A stretch of DNA of 64,000 bases from Parus major (Eukaryota; Chordata; Aves; Passeriformes; Paridae), in NCBI RefSeq assembly GCF_001522545.3, contig NC_031774.1, forward strand, positions 53,269,300 to 53,333,299, in the 5' to 3' direction. The position numbers and the translations under genes are program-made. Of this stretch, positions 48,470-61,549 are shown one piece after another. The stretch's first letter is position 1. Every line of letters starts with the position of its first letter. Below the pieces are notes generated by a model. The model made no database searches and was not told where the DNA came from. It was given only the letters and a program-made list of their open reading frames with translations.

Positions 48470-48880
48470 AATGTAAAGCTTGTCAGATCTCCTGCTGGGA
48501 GGGTGGCACTCAGATAATGCCTCCCCAGGCATCCCCAGCACCCCATGCATGCACAGGAGAGCTGCAGTTACTCTGCATGCTGGCAGTGCTCCCAGTGCAC
48601 ACAGTGGGACAGTGGGTCACACATCTCAAATTCTTCTCTCCAAATGGTGCAGGGCCTTGGGCCAGGTGCACACAGAGCAGTGCAGGGCTGTGCCACCAAG
48701 AAAGACACTGTCCCTCCACAGAAGCAGCTCTGCTGGGCACCCATGGGGACAGAGCAGACACAGAGCCAGCCCCTGGCCGCGCACCTCCACAGCCCAGCCA
48801 GGAGAAAAGCAGCAGGTCCATGATCCCTTCCCTCACCAGTGCAAAGCCCAGTCCCTCAGGCACCTGAGTATGTGAGTGAG
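48470..48880. other. GC-richer patch with long overlapping frames
   Basis: The patch is richer in G and C than its surroundings but poor in CpG. It therefore has few stops, giving a 149-codon plus frame (48418-48867) and a 130-codon minus frame (48510-48902) over the same DNA. Neither has a recognisable domain or splice boundary. Base composition explains them. Confidence 0.6.
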
Positions 48881-49040
48881 ACAAGAACAGGCAAAGAAAC
48901 ACCCCGTGAAAATTTTGTTACATTTAATGGCTTCCTTGGGTCAAGCACCAGCAAAGATGTGACCGAGTTGTGTCACCCTCTGTGCTGTGGCTGCACACTG
49001 CTGAGCAAACCAGGTGAAAACAGACATCACCTGCTACTGG
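48881..49040. other. Non-coding stretch
   Basis: Nothing recognised. Confidence 0.5.
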
Positions 49041-49125
49041 TGCATCTTCTCATCATTTCTGACTCACATGGAGGCACAGAGGCCAGAACCTCTCACTGGT
49101 TCAGCCCAGTCACAATCCACACTGC
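49041..49125 (+). mobile_element. Doubtful MIR-like remnant
   Basis: TCATCATTTCTGACTCACAT, GGAGGCACAGAGGCCAGAAC and TCAGCCCAGTCACAATCC loosely follow the MIR core (gaaactgaggcacagagagg...aagtgacttgcccaaggtcacac). The match is short and may be chance. Confidence 0.25.
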
Positions 49126-49774
49126 TCTGTGTTATCCAACTCTGATACCACAAAACAAGCACGACAGGATTGGGACCCTTCTGTAGAGTTTATTCTGCAA
49201 GACTTGATTAAGTCCTTCAGTATTTTCACCCTCACTGGTCACATATAATATCATGCAGGCCACAGAAAGCCTTGAGGACAGCCACACTGGATGCTGAAAT
49301 CAGCACGAGTTCTTAAACACAGACCCTCAACTTTTATGCACTAATAAAAGGATCCATTTTTTGATCCATCCTTTATATCAGAGTTGCACTGCAGAAATAT
49401 TGAATTCCTGGTCAGCTTCCAGAGTCTCCATTGTTTGATCAGCACTGATTGTGTGCATTATTGCAAGACAAAAAGAAATGAATCGATCAGTCAGTGCTGT
49501 ATCTTCCTTCCCTTTTTCACAATGGTATCACTTCATCTCCCCCCAGTGCTTTCAAATGTCTCATAAGAACAGCTTGTGAGCATCTCGTAGTCTTTAACAC
49601 ATCTTACAATAGGCCAGTGAGGTGTGACAATATTATTATTTCCATTAGAACACCAAGCACAAGAAACAAATCTTTTTATTCACCAAAGCCATTTAAAACC
49701 ATTAAACCCTGACAGCTAATTCCTAGAGATGGCAAATTAAACACCATCAGCAAAGGGACATCAGTGGGACTTAC
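49126..49774. other. Non-coding stretch
   Basis: A minus-strand TTTCAG acceptor-like site near 49300 precedes a 45-codon open frame (about 49140-49300) without a convincing end. Nothing else recognised. Confidence 0.5.
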
Positions 49775-49910
49775 TTGCTCAAGTAGAAGTCAGGGATCTG
49801 AGCACACTTGTAGCTGTGGATGAACACAACTTCTCCAGGCCTCAGCACGAAGTCTCTGTGGCAGCCAACACTCAGCCCAATGTCAGGCTCCAGGTCAGTG
49901 TCTTGTCCAC
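49775..49910 (-). CDS. Possible exon with a dUTPase-like motif, uncertain
   Basis: On the minus strand the frame starting GQDTDLEPDIGLSVGC and continuing HRDFVLRPGEVVFIHSYKC then AQIPDFYLS is open for 44 codons. It ends AGCAA followed by the donor GTAAGT. A weak acceptor (GGCTTTCTGAAGATGCTCAG) precedes it. The spacing D-I-x-L ... L-x-PGE ... I-PD recalls the N-terminal part of trimeric dUTPases and dCTP deaminases (a DL segment, LxPGE, then IPxG or LPD). The GRSS and later catalytic motifs are not seen nearby. In-frame stops lie directly outside both ends, so this may be a chance frame or a fragment of an old gene copy. Confidence 0.25.
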
Positions 49911-52875
49911 CTGAGCATCTTCAGAAAGCCAGGTCAGCAAAATGCTCCAGCACTGAGGAGTGGGGATATGGAACTTACTGTGGAGACACCCAGAGCTGGA
50001 GCACAAAGAATATTGCCACAGATTTTAATCAAAGACTGATGATCCCTTTTTTCCCAGTTAGCATTTTTGCTTATGTGAAATTTTGGGGAAACAGAGGAAA
50101 TTTCAGGATTGTCAGCATTTGTCACCATTATTTTAAAGAGTATCTTCCCATTCTTCCCAGAGCCATACATTGCCATGCTGCACTTGTCATCTTCCCACCT
50201 TTCCACTCCTCTGGGGAACATTTGGTTTTAAATGTGAAGCAATGCCCAGGCTGAGCACCAGGAGAGGGGGGCACAGGGGACAGGGAGCAGGTTCAGTGGG
50301 TCAGAACTGAAACAGGAGTCCAGCTCCTCATTCCTATAAATGAAAGGCAGCAGAGTGCCCATCTAATGGGACACCAGAGCTACCTTAACCCCCAGGCAGG
50401 AACTGCTGCCGTGGTTTGCATACAGTGGTGTGGCAGAGCAGCCGGGTTTCAGTCTCAATTATTGGTCTGGCATCCATTTTAACAGTAACTGAGAAGCCTC
50501 ATGATCTTTCATGTATTTGTCCATATATCAGCCAGGTTAAGAGGTATAATTATGCTCTGTTTCATGGGAAGGAACATCAAGGATAAAAGATATTGAGAGT
50601 ACGGCCCCAGCAATCGATTCAACACACAAGCAAGTTTGAATTTTCTAAATCAGACACTTATAACTATAATTTCAGGGGTGGAGGATTTTATTTACTGAAA
50701 ACCTACCCAGTACTCCAGGTGGAAAATACATTAAGATTTATGCTTGGATGTAATGCCAGTAATGCGAGAAGCATGGAAATATCTTAGTTGGATAGATGTT
50801 GGAAGAGTCTCCTTTCCAGCAGGAATGTGATTAGTACAGCCTGCTCTGCTATGGTCACAAAACCAGATTAAATCTATTTACACAACCCTAATCCACCTCT
50901 GGCTGAATTGTGACAGTAGCTTGTGCAGGACAGGACTGAAATTTTCAATAAATTGGAGAATAGTTCTCAAAGCTTCCAAAACACCTGGGCAACTCCTGCA
51001 CCTCAGAATTAAACTCCTGTCCATTTCCAGTTAGAGATAAGAAGTCCAAAACTCTTTGTGTCAGATGTTTTGCATTGTCCTTGCTGAATGAAAGCTGATT
51101 TTCAGTGATTAAATATATACTAGATATCCCATCCAGATCACACATCTGGGCTGAATATTTCCCTTGAAGCTAACCTTGAATGTCACAAAAATACTTAGGT
51201 CTCCTTGACCGAGCAATATTGTTTAAGGTGATAAAATGTGAGCAAAAAAATTAATGGGCTGGTTGGTTACATGAATATTCCTCCCTGAAGTATTATGGTG
51301 ACATTTCTTCTCTTAATGCCTCAGTGATTTTGAAGTTGTTGAGTATTGTCTTATGCATTAATCTGAGATTTGAGGGGGGGGAAAAGAAATGTTAAAAAAA
51401 TAAATCAATTTCCCATCCAAGCCTTTCTGCAGCAACCTTACCTACTCTCTGAAGACTCTACAATATGCTGAGAAAAAAAACATTCAGTGGGAGTCTCTGG
51501 TTAAAATACAAGCAGCATTCCAATGTGTTTCTAAAAGTTCTGGGAAGAACAAAGCAAGTGATAAAAAGATACAGCAAAGTTCTGGATGTATTTTCCAAGA
51601 CCAGAATTAATCAATTCTGCACACATAAGATACAAGCAGCTCGCCAAGTTGGTGCATGTGTAGAATCCAACCCTAATTAACTGTGTGTGTGTGTGTGAAC
51701 TTTGAATTGCTGAAAAAACATGTGTTGTTAATTTAATAAATCTTCATTAATGTGGCAGGTAGCAGTGACCACCACAAGAACCATTACAAACTGACCCTTT
51801 TCAAATCCTCATAATCCTGCACTGGAGAGACGCACCTAATTGGGCTCATTAAAAATAAACATTGATTGGCAGGACCACTGGGATCTTTAAAAGGGCTGTG
51901 TAGCCATAAAGAATCCCTGCATTTCTGATCTCCAGAGCAGCAGACATTGTTGCTTCTGGTCCAGAAAACCAGCAGGAAAACTGCTGGCAGCAAATAGTGC
52001 ACAAGGCAGCAAGGAGGGGTGTGGGATACACTGCCAGGTGAAAGGCCATAAACAGGGAACATTACCATGCTCAGGTCACTTTAACCTCAAGGTGACTACT
52101 GGGGAATGTAGACCACAAAAAAAAAAGGTGGAGATAAGGGAATTAAGGACTGCTGAACTGTGATTTACTGCTGTTAAAACTTTGGGGCTGTTTCTCCTAC
52201 ATTTTATGTTTTGTAAGTCATTAGCAACTGCAAAATGAGTGTAGGAAAACATGGGCAAATCAATAGTGTATTACATAGGCATCAGCAATTACATAGCAGT
52301 GGGGAACTGGGCCTTGGGAATTTTCAATTATTTTCTGTTGCAAATGATGTACAGGCACCTTTTGGGAAATCATGTTTTGGTCAAACACTACATATTTGCT
52401 CAGTGTGAGTCATTGTTATGGAGGTAATCAAATAATATTAATCTTTCTGATCTTAAAAAAAATCTATTAATCTCTAAGCCTACATTTCTGAGTCAAAGGC
52501 AAAAAAAAAGTCATAGGCTTATTGCACAGCATGAATGTCATCTGGCTGGAAAACTGATATCATTGTGAATGTTCAGACACAGCCCTGGACATCCAATTCA
52601 ATGCACACTTTTCAGTGTACAGTTTGCCTGCTTTTAAAGTCAGTCTCCAACTCTTCCACAGAACATGTAAACTTAATTTATCATTCTGCATTACAGAGCT
52701 ACACCAATATATATGCACTTCAATGACATCTAGAAAACCTGCTGCACATCAGGGGCACTCTGGTAGCAGTTTAAAATAAGTGTTCCTAACTTGAAAAAAA
52801 AGGACAAAAGTGTAACCTAGTGCAGATCTCTCAGTGCAGCATCCAATAGGAGAGTGACATTTCACATGGTTAGAT
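49911..52875. other. Non-coding stretch, no gene seen
   Basis: Includes the microsatellite at 51682-51697. Frames on either strand at 49820-50254 and 51784-52068 lack support. No RNA gene recognised. Confidence 0.55.
51682..51697. repeat. (TG)8 microsatellite
   Basis: Eight uninterrupted TG units, an ordinary dinucleotide repeat. Confidence 0.95.
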
Positions 52876-53144
52876 AGTGATAGGACAAGGGGAAATTGTT
52901 TTAAACTAATTGAGGACAGATTTGCATTAGATGTTAGAAAGAAGTCTTTACTATGAGGGTGGTGAGACCATGGCACAGGTTGCCCAGAGATGTTTTGGAT
53001 GCTCCATCCTGTTCAAGGCCAGCCTGGAGGGGTTTTGAGCAAGCTGGTCTGGGCAGAAGGTGTCCCTGACCATGGCAAGGGGTTTGGAACCAGACAGTCT
53101 TTAAAGCCCCATACAACCCACACCATTCTTTGATTCTGTGATAA
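52876..53144 (+). mobile_element. CR1 LINE, 3' end, 5'-truncated
   Basis: From AGTGATAGGACAAGGGGAAA through TTAGATGTTAGAAAGAAGTC, GGTGGTGAGACCATGGCACA, GGTTGCCCAGAGATGTTTTG, GAAGGTGTCCCTGACCATGG and GGAACCAGACAGTCTTTAAA, ending in CATTCTTTGATTCTGTGATA. The order and spacing are those of a CR1 3' end. Tail octamers are mutated, so it is moderately old. Confidence 0.94.
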
Positions 53145-56100
53145 ATTGAATCCCACCCATTTGCCATCATCAGTGTGAGCACACAGAAGCTCCAGTTTGC
53201 TCTGGACCTGCTGATGTGCAGTCACTTGCTCAACTGCCAGAGCTGCATGGCTTGTCTGAGCCCTTCACATCATCTACTGCCCTTTGTTTTCTACACCAAA
53301 AATCTCTTGGGTGGCTGGGAGCCACGGGAGGCTGCTCCAGTTTGTCCCACTGCTGTTTATGCTGCTGCCACACAGGTGCGTGAAGCCCTGATGCAGAGAA
53401 CCCTCATGCAGGGATGCTGCAGCTCTGCCTCCTCCAGGACATCAGGAAAATGCTTCTGAGCAGGCTGAGGTGGAAACACAGGAGGGACTTCGTGTTTCAT
53501 TGGAGCTTGACTGCAGAAGGAAGGGGAAGTGTCAAAAAGGATTAGTGTGTCAGTGGTTAAAATGGTTGTGGCATGAAGGGACTGAGGGCTGCCAAAACCA
53601 AAATAACAAGAAAGTGTCTCTGAAGGCACTCCTGATGCATTGCTTTGGCAGATGTGCAGCTCCTCACTAACAGCAACAAGCCGTGGAGGGCAGGCTCCTC
53701 TGCAACAGCCTCTCTGGCCTGGGACCAGGAGGAGATTTGGGATGGATCCTGCAGACATTTTATTCAAAACCAGCTGATTTGGTCAGATCAGAGGCATTTC
53801 TGCCACTACACCATTGAAAGCAGAATGAATGCAGCTGAGCATATGAACACAGAACACATCTTTTGGGGCTTTAGACCTCAGCAGTACATAGATGTGGCAG
53901 ATATCAGTGATTCAATGGCCTTCAGCATGAGAATCCAGACTATCCCACCACTGAATGTCTTCACTCTCACTGGAATAAATCTGCAAGGTCACAGATTGAA
54001 AATCTGGACACTTTTTCTGGGAGCTCACAGAGACCCTCCACAGGCACTTGTTAGAGGTCAGTATTCTTTGACTCCTTCAGCTGATGAAGAGAGAAGGAAG
54101 GTTTTATTCAGAAAACATCCTCAGTTTAATTCTCTGAATTCAACCCATGATTAAGTAGGAAGTATCAGGAAAATAAATTTCCAGCCTGAGCATGCAGAAA
54201 TGCTCATCCATTCCTTTTCCCCCCAGTTCACCACCCTTACAGGAATTCTACATCCATCCAGCATCAGCTTTGACCCAGACTTACTTCTTTTTACTCCTTA
54301 GTCTAAGAGCTGTGGAACCATGAGCTGTGTTTGACAGGGGCATCTCTGTATCTCTGTTGCATGTCTGATGTGTGCCATGCATCCTCCTCGTTTTCCATAT
54401 TTTTACCTGCCTGGCAGGCAGACTCTGGACCATCCACCAAGAATGTGATAGCCTTGAATGCCAGCTGGGATAACTTAGACAACACTGAGACAAGCATTTT
54501 GTGGGAATTGAAAGATGAAATAGTACAAAAAGATACAAAATTATGAACTCAGTTTGCTATTATGCAATTTCTGCTTCTGCCTGATTTTTTTGGAGCTGTT
54601 TTTCCCAGCAAAAATAGAGTGAAACCACAACGTTGGATGTGCAGCACAGCCTGTGTAGTGCTCAGACTGCCTGCTGCTTCATATTTATTAATTGAGAAAT
54701 CCTTGGGCAAATTGCCACTCAAGCCTCAGTGTTGATAAATTCAGGAGCTGCTGGCACTCCAGCAGCATGCAAAGATGCTGAACGGGACTGATTACAGTGT
54801 GCAGCTCTATCTGCAGAAGGTTGATTATATGGTTTGCTTCCTAATTAAATATCTAAGCATCCGTTTACTGAGGAAAGTGAAATTGAGGAATCATCATTTA
54901 CTGCAGCCTTGTGTGGAATAAGAGAGCCAGTCTGAAAATTCCTGGACCACAAAGACACTGTATTGGCCAAGCCCTCTCCAAAAAGCAGGCTGGAGCACAA
55001 ATGCAGTTTTGCATAATGAACATATCCTAAACCTTGTCACTCACAAGAGTGAGATGAAATTGGATGTGGAAGAAGCAGTAAAATCAGCTTCTGTCTCAGC
55101 TTCTGGTATGGGCTGGGATGGAGCTGTGCTCATGAGCAAGAGTTGCCACAGCATCTCTGTCTGCTGGCACATCTCAGGGGCTGCCCAGAACGCAGCAAAG
55201 GGACTTTCTGAAATGATGCTTCAGGGTATCAAAAATCTCAGTTCCAGACATTACTCCTGAAGGATTGCATGCAAGAGGCTCACTGCTTAGAGCAGGAGAG
55301 GCAAGGGGGAGGGAGGGAAAATGTCTTCAGCAATGTCTTTTCTCTTGTTCCCTCAGTACTTTGTCACTCCCCCTTCATCCTGAATCAGACATTTACAAGC
55401 ATACCTAAGCACAGAAATTACCATATGGCTCAGCAGGATATCTGGGAATGATTTCCCCCTTCACAGCTACACATTAGGTCTAATCCTGATCTTTAGCATT
55501 TAACAGCATTATTTCTAATGTGAATAATTAAAAATTAAAGCAAAATGGCACTGCAGTTTTTCTATTGTGGAGGAGTTGTGGAAGCTAAAGGATGCTGCCA
55601 TGAGAATAAATTACTATAAATTAGCTATCAATAACTTTAAACATCATGATTAGAACACAGAAAAGTCTGAAAAGGCTTCTGAAGGACTCTGGGCACTCAG
55701 TTGCTTCACTGTGTGAAATCTACCACGTTTAGAAATGCAATTGTATGATATCATTGCCTGTAACAGGGGACTGGATTTAATGCCTACTGCATCTTTTTCC
55801 TTCTCAGTCAGCATTTAGCAGGCCTCCAAATTCATTTCTTTATTGTTGATTTTAAGGGCTGTCATTTTGAGAGAATACAATCTCCATTAATGATGTAAAT
55901 ATCTTATCTGGTGAAACAACACCAACAAAAGAAAAGGTCACTAAAATGTTTGAGGACCAGAACCAAAACAAGCTGTTATTTCTTTTTATTTCACTTCAGT
56001 GAACTCCTGCCTTGTTCTTGTTGTTGCTATTTGTCAGCTCAGCTCAGACTGATACAGTTGATGGAAAAAGTGTGAGTGAACAATTTATGGAAGGAAAGGC

Positions 56101-57078
56101 TGAACAGGACCAACATCACCAATGGCAATCCCAACAATGATTATTCTGCTTTATGAACCTACTCAAGTTCATGCTTGGCCAGCTTGGGTCAAATCATCAC
56201 CTTTCATTGCATTTAACAGAGCTACTTCCATTTGGAGTTGAGGCCAGGTGAAGATCTACAGAACTGCTTCTCAAAAATCCACCTCTTACATCAAACACAT
56301 GACCTAGCCTCCATTTTCCTTACAGCCCTTTGGTAGAAAAAAGGCCACCAGATAAACACAGCCCATCATTACAGTGCCTATGGCAGAGCAGATGGTATTT
56401 GCAAAAATTAAGGGAATGTTATAAGCACAAAATGATTAGGAAAAGGCACAATCAATACATGGGGAATACATAGAGTTTAGATCCAAATTTAGAGGTGAGA
56501 AGAATCTGGTGCACATCAGAGATGAAAGGAAATGACAAAAATAAACAAATTGCATAGTACTGGACTGTTAAATAATATTACTCTACCAGGAACCCAAAAT
56601 AAGTAATACTGAGGGTTGACTATATGTAGCTTTCTGTAAAATAATAGCATATGGTTTAAAGGAAACCATAGTCACATAAAGTTAGCAAGTTTATGTAAAC
56701 AAAGAAAACAGATGCAATAGAGACTTAAGAGCAAGTTTGTCTAAGAATAAGTAGAAGCAGAGAAGCACAAATGGTTCAGTTATCCCCAAGGAGCTGGTTG
56801 GTGCTGATTGTGCTATTTAAGCTATGTGTCTTGTAGGTTACTAATGCAAGCAGTCTGCCTGCTGCATTTTAAATTGCCAGCCACTGCTAGCCCATTGTTT
56901 TATGTGATTCCCCCTCTGAACAGATATATTTATTCATAAATAGCTAGCTGTTCAATGAGTCTCCCTCTGCTTTGTGGAACTCGCTAAACTGTATATTTCT
57001 TCTGTCAATTTGCACCAAACCTTCCCTGAATGAGCTGCTGTGAGCTTCATTCACTGAGCCAACCGTGGGACACTGCTT
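53145..57078. other. Non-coding stretch, no gene seen
   Basis: A 169-codon plus frame at 53645-54154 is the longest frame outside repeats and gaps on this strand. It has no recognisable domain, and a 136-codon frame runs over part of it on minus. No exon boundaries stand out. No known repeats recognised. Confidence 0.5.
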
Positions 57079-57305
57079 AGATTAGATTTTAGGAAGGAGT
57101 TCTTCACTCAGAGGGTGGTGTGGCAGTGGAACAGGTTGCCCAGAGAAGCTGTGAATGTCCAGGCCCTGGAAGTGTGTAAAGCCAAGTAGGATGGGGCTTT
57201 GAACAATTTGGAATGCTGGTGGAAGGGACCACTATCCATGGAGTGGAGGTAGAAATCATATGGGGTTTAAGGTCTCTTCCATCCCAAGCCTCCCCATGAT
57301 TCAGT
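57079..57305 (+). mobile_element. CR1 LINE, 3' end, 5'-truncated
   Basis: ATTTTAGGAAGGAGTTCTTC, GTGGAACAGGTTGCCCAGAG, AAGTAGGATGGGGCTTTGAA, GGAAGGGACC and TTTAAGGTCTCTTCCATCCC lie in CR1 order. It ends CCCATGATTCAGTGA with a degraded tail. The copy is diverged and has small deletions. Minus frames here are shadows. Confidence 0.92.
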
Positions 57306-60300
57306 GACTTGTGAAGCCTGAAATAGGCCCAAAATTCTGTCACTAAATTTTGCTGTTGGTCCCCAGACCTCTGTCAAGAGCAGAAGGGCTCCACAGAGGC
57401 ATTAGAAGAAGCAGGAGGGTTAAAACTCCACTGTTTATTGCATGCTGCAAAATGTTATCTAAGGTATTCTCCTGCAGCACAGGTCCCACTGGCCTCTTTA
57501 TAAAATAAATAAAGTTATGCTTTCAACAAATGAACATTCTGGTGAAGGAACAGATGAGTTGCAGAGGTGACCTGGTGGCTCTCCACAGATGCCAGCAGAG
57601 CTGGGCATATTTAATCAGATTGAACACTAGGAAGGAGGGACCCACACACTGTCAGTGCTGGTCAGCAGTGGTGTCAGTGAGGCAGAGATTGGCACAGGGG
57701 ATCTGGCCTTGGCCTCCCTCTGTGCTCAGCCCATGGACCAGGAGCAATGCCTGAGAGCAAGAGGCCTCCTCTCCATGGCATAGCAACCAGGCAAGGGGAT
57801 AAAAGCCAGATGGAGAACCCATCCATCTTTTAATAACCAGCATTGTAGCTACTCAGAGGCCTGGAAGGTGACAAAGCCATCATAGTTATAGAACATTTCC
57901 AGCTGACATTTGCCATGCTGTGACTGCATCATCCAAACCTAAAAATTTCATCACATAACACCACCCTCAGCCATGGCTCCTGCCAGGAGAAGTTCAGATT
58001 AGAACTTCACAGTCTGCACTGAAAAAAGCAGAGCTATCACAGGGCTGGTAAGGCTAAGGATTAATTCCTATTTTTATTCTCTTTCACTTGTGTCCTGCAT
58101 TTGAACAAGAGTTGAATTCTTGGTAAGATGAAGGGTTCAGCGTACAGCACACATTTCTGTGCTGAGTTATTACCTCTGGTGTCTGGAGAAAAAGTGCCCC
58201 CTGGGATGTTTGACAGGATATAATGTCTGACTTGATGATGGAAACAAAAGAAGTCCTCTCCATGGCAGATTTAGTCTCTTGAATTCACTGATAATGCACT
58301 CTCCTCCAATAAATCAAAATTCCACTTCACCCACTCAGATGTCAGCTCTGTGCACTGCTGACATACATGGAAATGCAAAGCTCCCATAAAAGTAAAAGAA
58401 AATGTAAGTTATGTTCTGATAAACAAAGAGAGACTTCAGAATGGGGGGGAAAGCCTTGGTTTACAATTAAAATTAACTCTCTGAAACACAGTAACAGAGA
58501 GATTGAAACAGAAAGAGGTGCAGGGCACATGCAGTTTACCTGGGGAGTTCTGCACTGAGGCTTCAGTACAGGCTCAGTTTTCCTTTTGGAAATCTTTCCT
58601 TGCCTTTCCCCTTGCAGGTCAGAAAACTCACCACAGAAAACTCACATTCAGTGCAAGGTCACCCCAGAGAGATCTCCCCTTCCCCTGCCTCCTAGCAATA
58701 TGTATTAAAATTTCATTCTGGCCTTCAGGAAAAGCAATTTTCTCTGCCTTAGTGTAGGGTAGGTGTGATCCACCTGTCTGGTTGGAGACATCTGCATCAG
58801 TCCTCCCTGCTATGGAAAGAGGAAAAGGCACCTACAGGATAGGATTCACCCACGGCTTATTTAATTTTAGGGTTTAAGATTAGTGTGGATAAATTGGTCC
58901 TAAATGCACTTGTTTGTCTCCCTTGGCTGTAGTGGGGTGATGTTCTGAGCTGTGGGACACCTGCATGGCAGCAGATATCTGAATCCTCACTTTGCAGTTA
59001 CTGAGGGAAAGTATTCCCTGGGGTGGGGGAAACCCTACACGGAGTGCAAGTGCTCATGGTTTTGATCCATCCAGATGAGCAAGGATTTGCTAATTGGCTG
59101 ACATGAAGGGGAGCCGAACTTTCCTTTTGGATCTTTTCCACTTTTTGCTGGTGAGCGTGGGAAGAGGCAGGAGAGAAAGGAAGGGGGTGCTGTGCTTAAG
59201 GCATGAGAGCTCATTTGTGATCAGAATTTTGGGAAATACACAGAAGCCCTGGCCACTGCAGACAGAGCACTTGAACCCTCAGAGCCTGCAGCTCCCAAGG
59301 CAGCTGAACACGATGAGCAGGCAGCAGTGAAACCACTGACACTGGCTCCTGCATGAACCCATCCCCACTCAGAGTGGAGCCCAGACCATGTGTGCTCAGC
59401 TACATAAAGCTCAGCTATCTGCCCTAGGGTAGGCATCCTGGCTCCCTGCAGAAAGCTATTAGCTGCCCCCTAGCCCAGAGAAGGGGTTATCAGCTCATCT
59501 GTTTCACAGCTCTTGGGATGGGATGAGCGTGGTGCTCCCTGTGACTGCCTGCACCTCTCCTGGCTGATTATTCCATTTGCTAAGGAGGATAGATGCCTCT
59601 GAATGAAACTCAGCAAAACACTGAGAGCACTTTGAATGCCCCCTGTAGAAAGCAGATTGAGGGCAAATTTAGCCCATCCACGCACAAGATGGCAATCCTT
59701 GCTTGATGGGGAAACCCTCTGTTCTTTCCTATTATCCCAGACCTTGCAGGGAGTCTGGGAGGTGATGGGGCCTTCCCAGCTCTCAGTGAAGGGAGTCTGG
59801 AGCTGGAAGCCCAACAAACAGAACAGACTGAGGAAAATCAGGTTGTGCTAATTTATCCTGGGGTCTCAGCTCTCCCTAAATCAGCAGTATGTACAGCCAG
59901 CCACAGACTGCTTGCATGTTCCTATATATCAAACAAGAATGAAATGTTGACAGAAGAGCTGAATTTCATGCACTAATTCAAGAAGCAGCCTGGCTGAAGA
60001 GATGTCAAATTTAAGTGTCACCCTTCCTCCAGCTGCCCCATTCCAGTGGCAAACTGGGGCACAGTCAGCTTCCCCCAGCACAGGGCAGGGTGTGCAGGAG
60101 CTGGGGTGATGTGCAGACTCAGGCACAGCCGAAATGCAAAATCTGAAATGCAAAATCCCTGTCCCCTCCACGCACTTGCTTTGTTTGGGCAAGGAGCTGT
60201 TGTGCGTGACAGATGAGAGCTGCAAAGCAGGCAGGTCAGCACTGTGGTGAGGGTCAGTGCTACTTCAAAGGCTGGAGATGCTCTAATTATAGTGTTGGGA

Positions 60301-60460
60301 AGGCTGCAAGCTGCCAGGTTTGATATGGGAATAATGTGACAAGGGAATTGCAGAGTAAAAACACTTGTTGTTTTGTTCTTGGTCCCTTAACTTAGGGGAC
60401 AAAGCCCTTGAGGAAGGAAAAGCAAATTTAAGGTTATAATTCAGTCCAGAAACACTCAAC

Positions 60461-60475
60461 ATATATATATATATA
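60461..60475. repeat. (AT)n simple repeat
   Basis: Fifteen bases of alternating A and T following CTCAAC. Confidence 0.95.
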
Positions 60476-61531
60476 ATTAGACAGAAAAAAGAAGTCAAGG
60501 CAGCCTTGTGTTTATTGCACTGGCTCCATCTCCTGTGCTTTTGGCACTGTGTGTTTCCAGCTGAGCTCCAGCCAGTTGACTGGGTGCTTAAATATCCTTC
60601 AGCAGGATAAACAGCTGAGGAAGCCCTGCTGCTCACTCACTCACAGAGCCTTTGGAGGGTGCTCAGGCAAGTACATGACTTTATATATATTGCACTACTC
60701 CTCTTTGCTGCCTGCTCCACACTCTGCTCTGCCTCACTGCAAAGCTCTCACAGGGCTGCTGTTCGGTGTTACAGGATTTACAGCAGCATTTCCCACGGGT
60801 TTTATGATCTGATTATTCTTAGGGTGCTTTCCCTGGGTAGTTGTGAGCTGCACAGCCTGCAGAAGCCTTTGCTTGAAGTGTCTCAGAGCAGTCACCTGCC
60901 CCTGGAAGCAGGGGAATTTTAGCAGGTGGGATGAGCAGTAAGTTGACCCCAGCACTCAGCTGTGCTCTTGCATTTATGAGAAGGCGAGTCACTTTGCAAG
61001 CTGGTGCCTTTGTTTCCCATTCAGACAGATGGAAAAATCAGTTCAGGGGCAGTTGTGTAACATATTCTTGGACACTTTGACCAATACAGCAATCAGAAAT
61101 GGGAAATTGATTCCTCAATATCCCTCACAATCCTTGGACTGCTGCCCGCTGCTTGTCTGCACCAGCTTTCCCCATGCCTCACTGCTCCAGGGTCTCCCCA
61201 TTCCCGAGATCCTCATGTCTCCACGACACACCTCCTCCTCCTCTCTGCTGCTTCAGCAACCTCTCCTCCAACTACCTTTTTTCACAAGCTCAGTGGAGCA
61301 TATTACCTCCATTTTCTTTCTCCCCTTCTCCTGGGATTCCTCCTGTTAATTACTTCAGCTTCAGCAGCTCCCCATCCCCTCTCCCGTGCCCACCACAGCA
61401 GCCAAGGCACTGCCTGCTCCCCCATGAGTAGCTCAGCCAGTGACTTCCCCCAGCTATTCCAGCTTAGGAGAGAGGTTATTTCCCTTTTTTTTCTGTAGTT
61501 ATGCAAACATTCACATCATGTATGCTGGTGA

Positions 61532-61549
61532 TTTTTTTTTTTTTTTTTT
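61532..61549. repeat. Poly-T run of 18
   Basis: Uninterrupted T run, with no SINE or retrocopy recognised next to it. Confidence 0.95.

Noticed and set aside
48418..48902. 149- and 130-codon frames on opposite strands
   Set aside because: Explained by the lower stop density of a GC-richer patch. No CpG enrichment, domain or splice sites.
53645..54154. 169-codon plus-strand frame
   Set aside because: No recognisable domain, no clear splice boundaries, and a long frame overlaps it on the other strand. A handful of frames this long are expected by chance in 64 kb.
61140..61431. Proline- and serine-rich plus-strand frames
   Set aside because: They reflect a C/T-rich low-complexity stretch.
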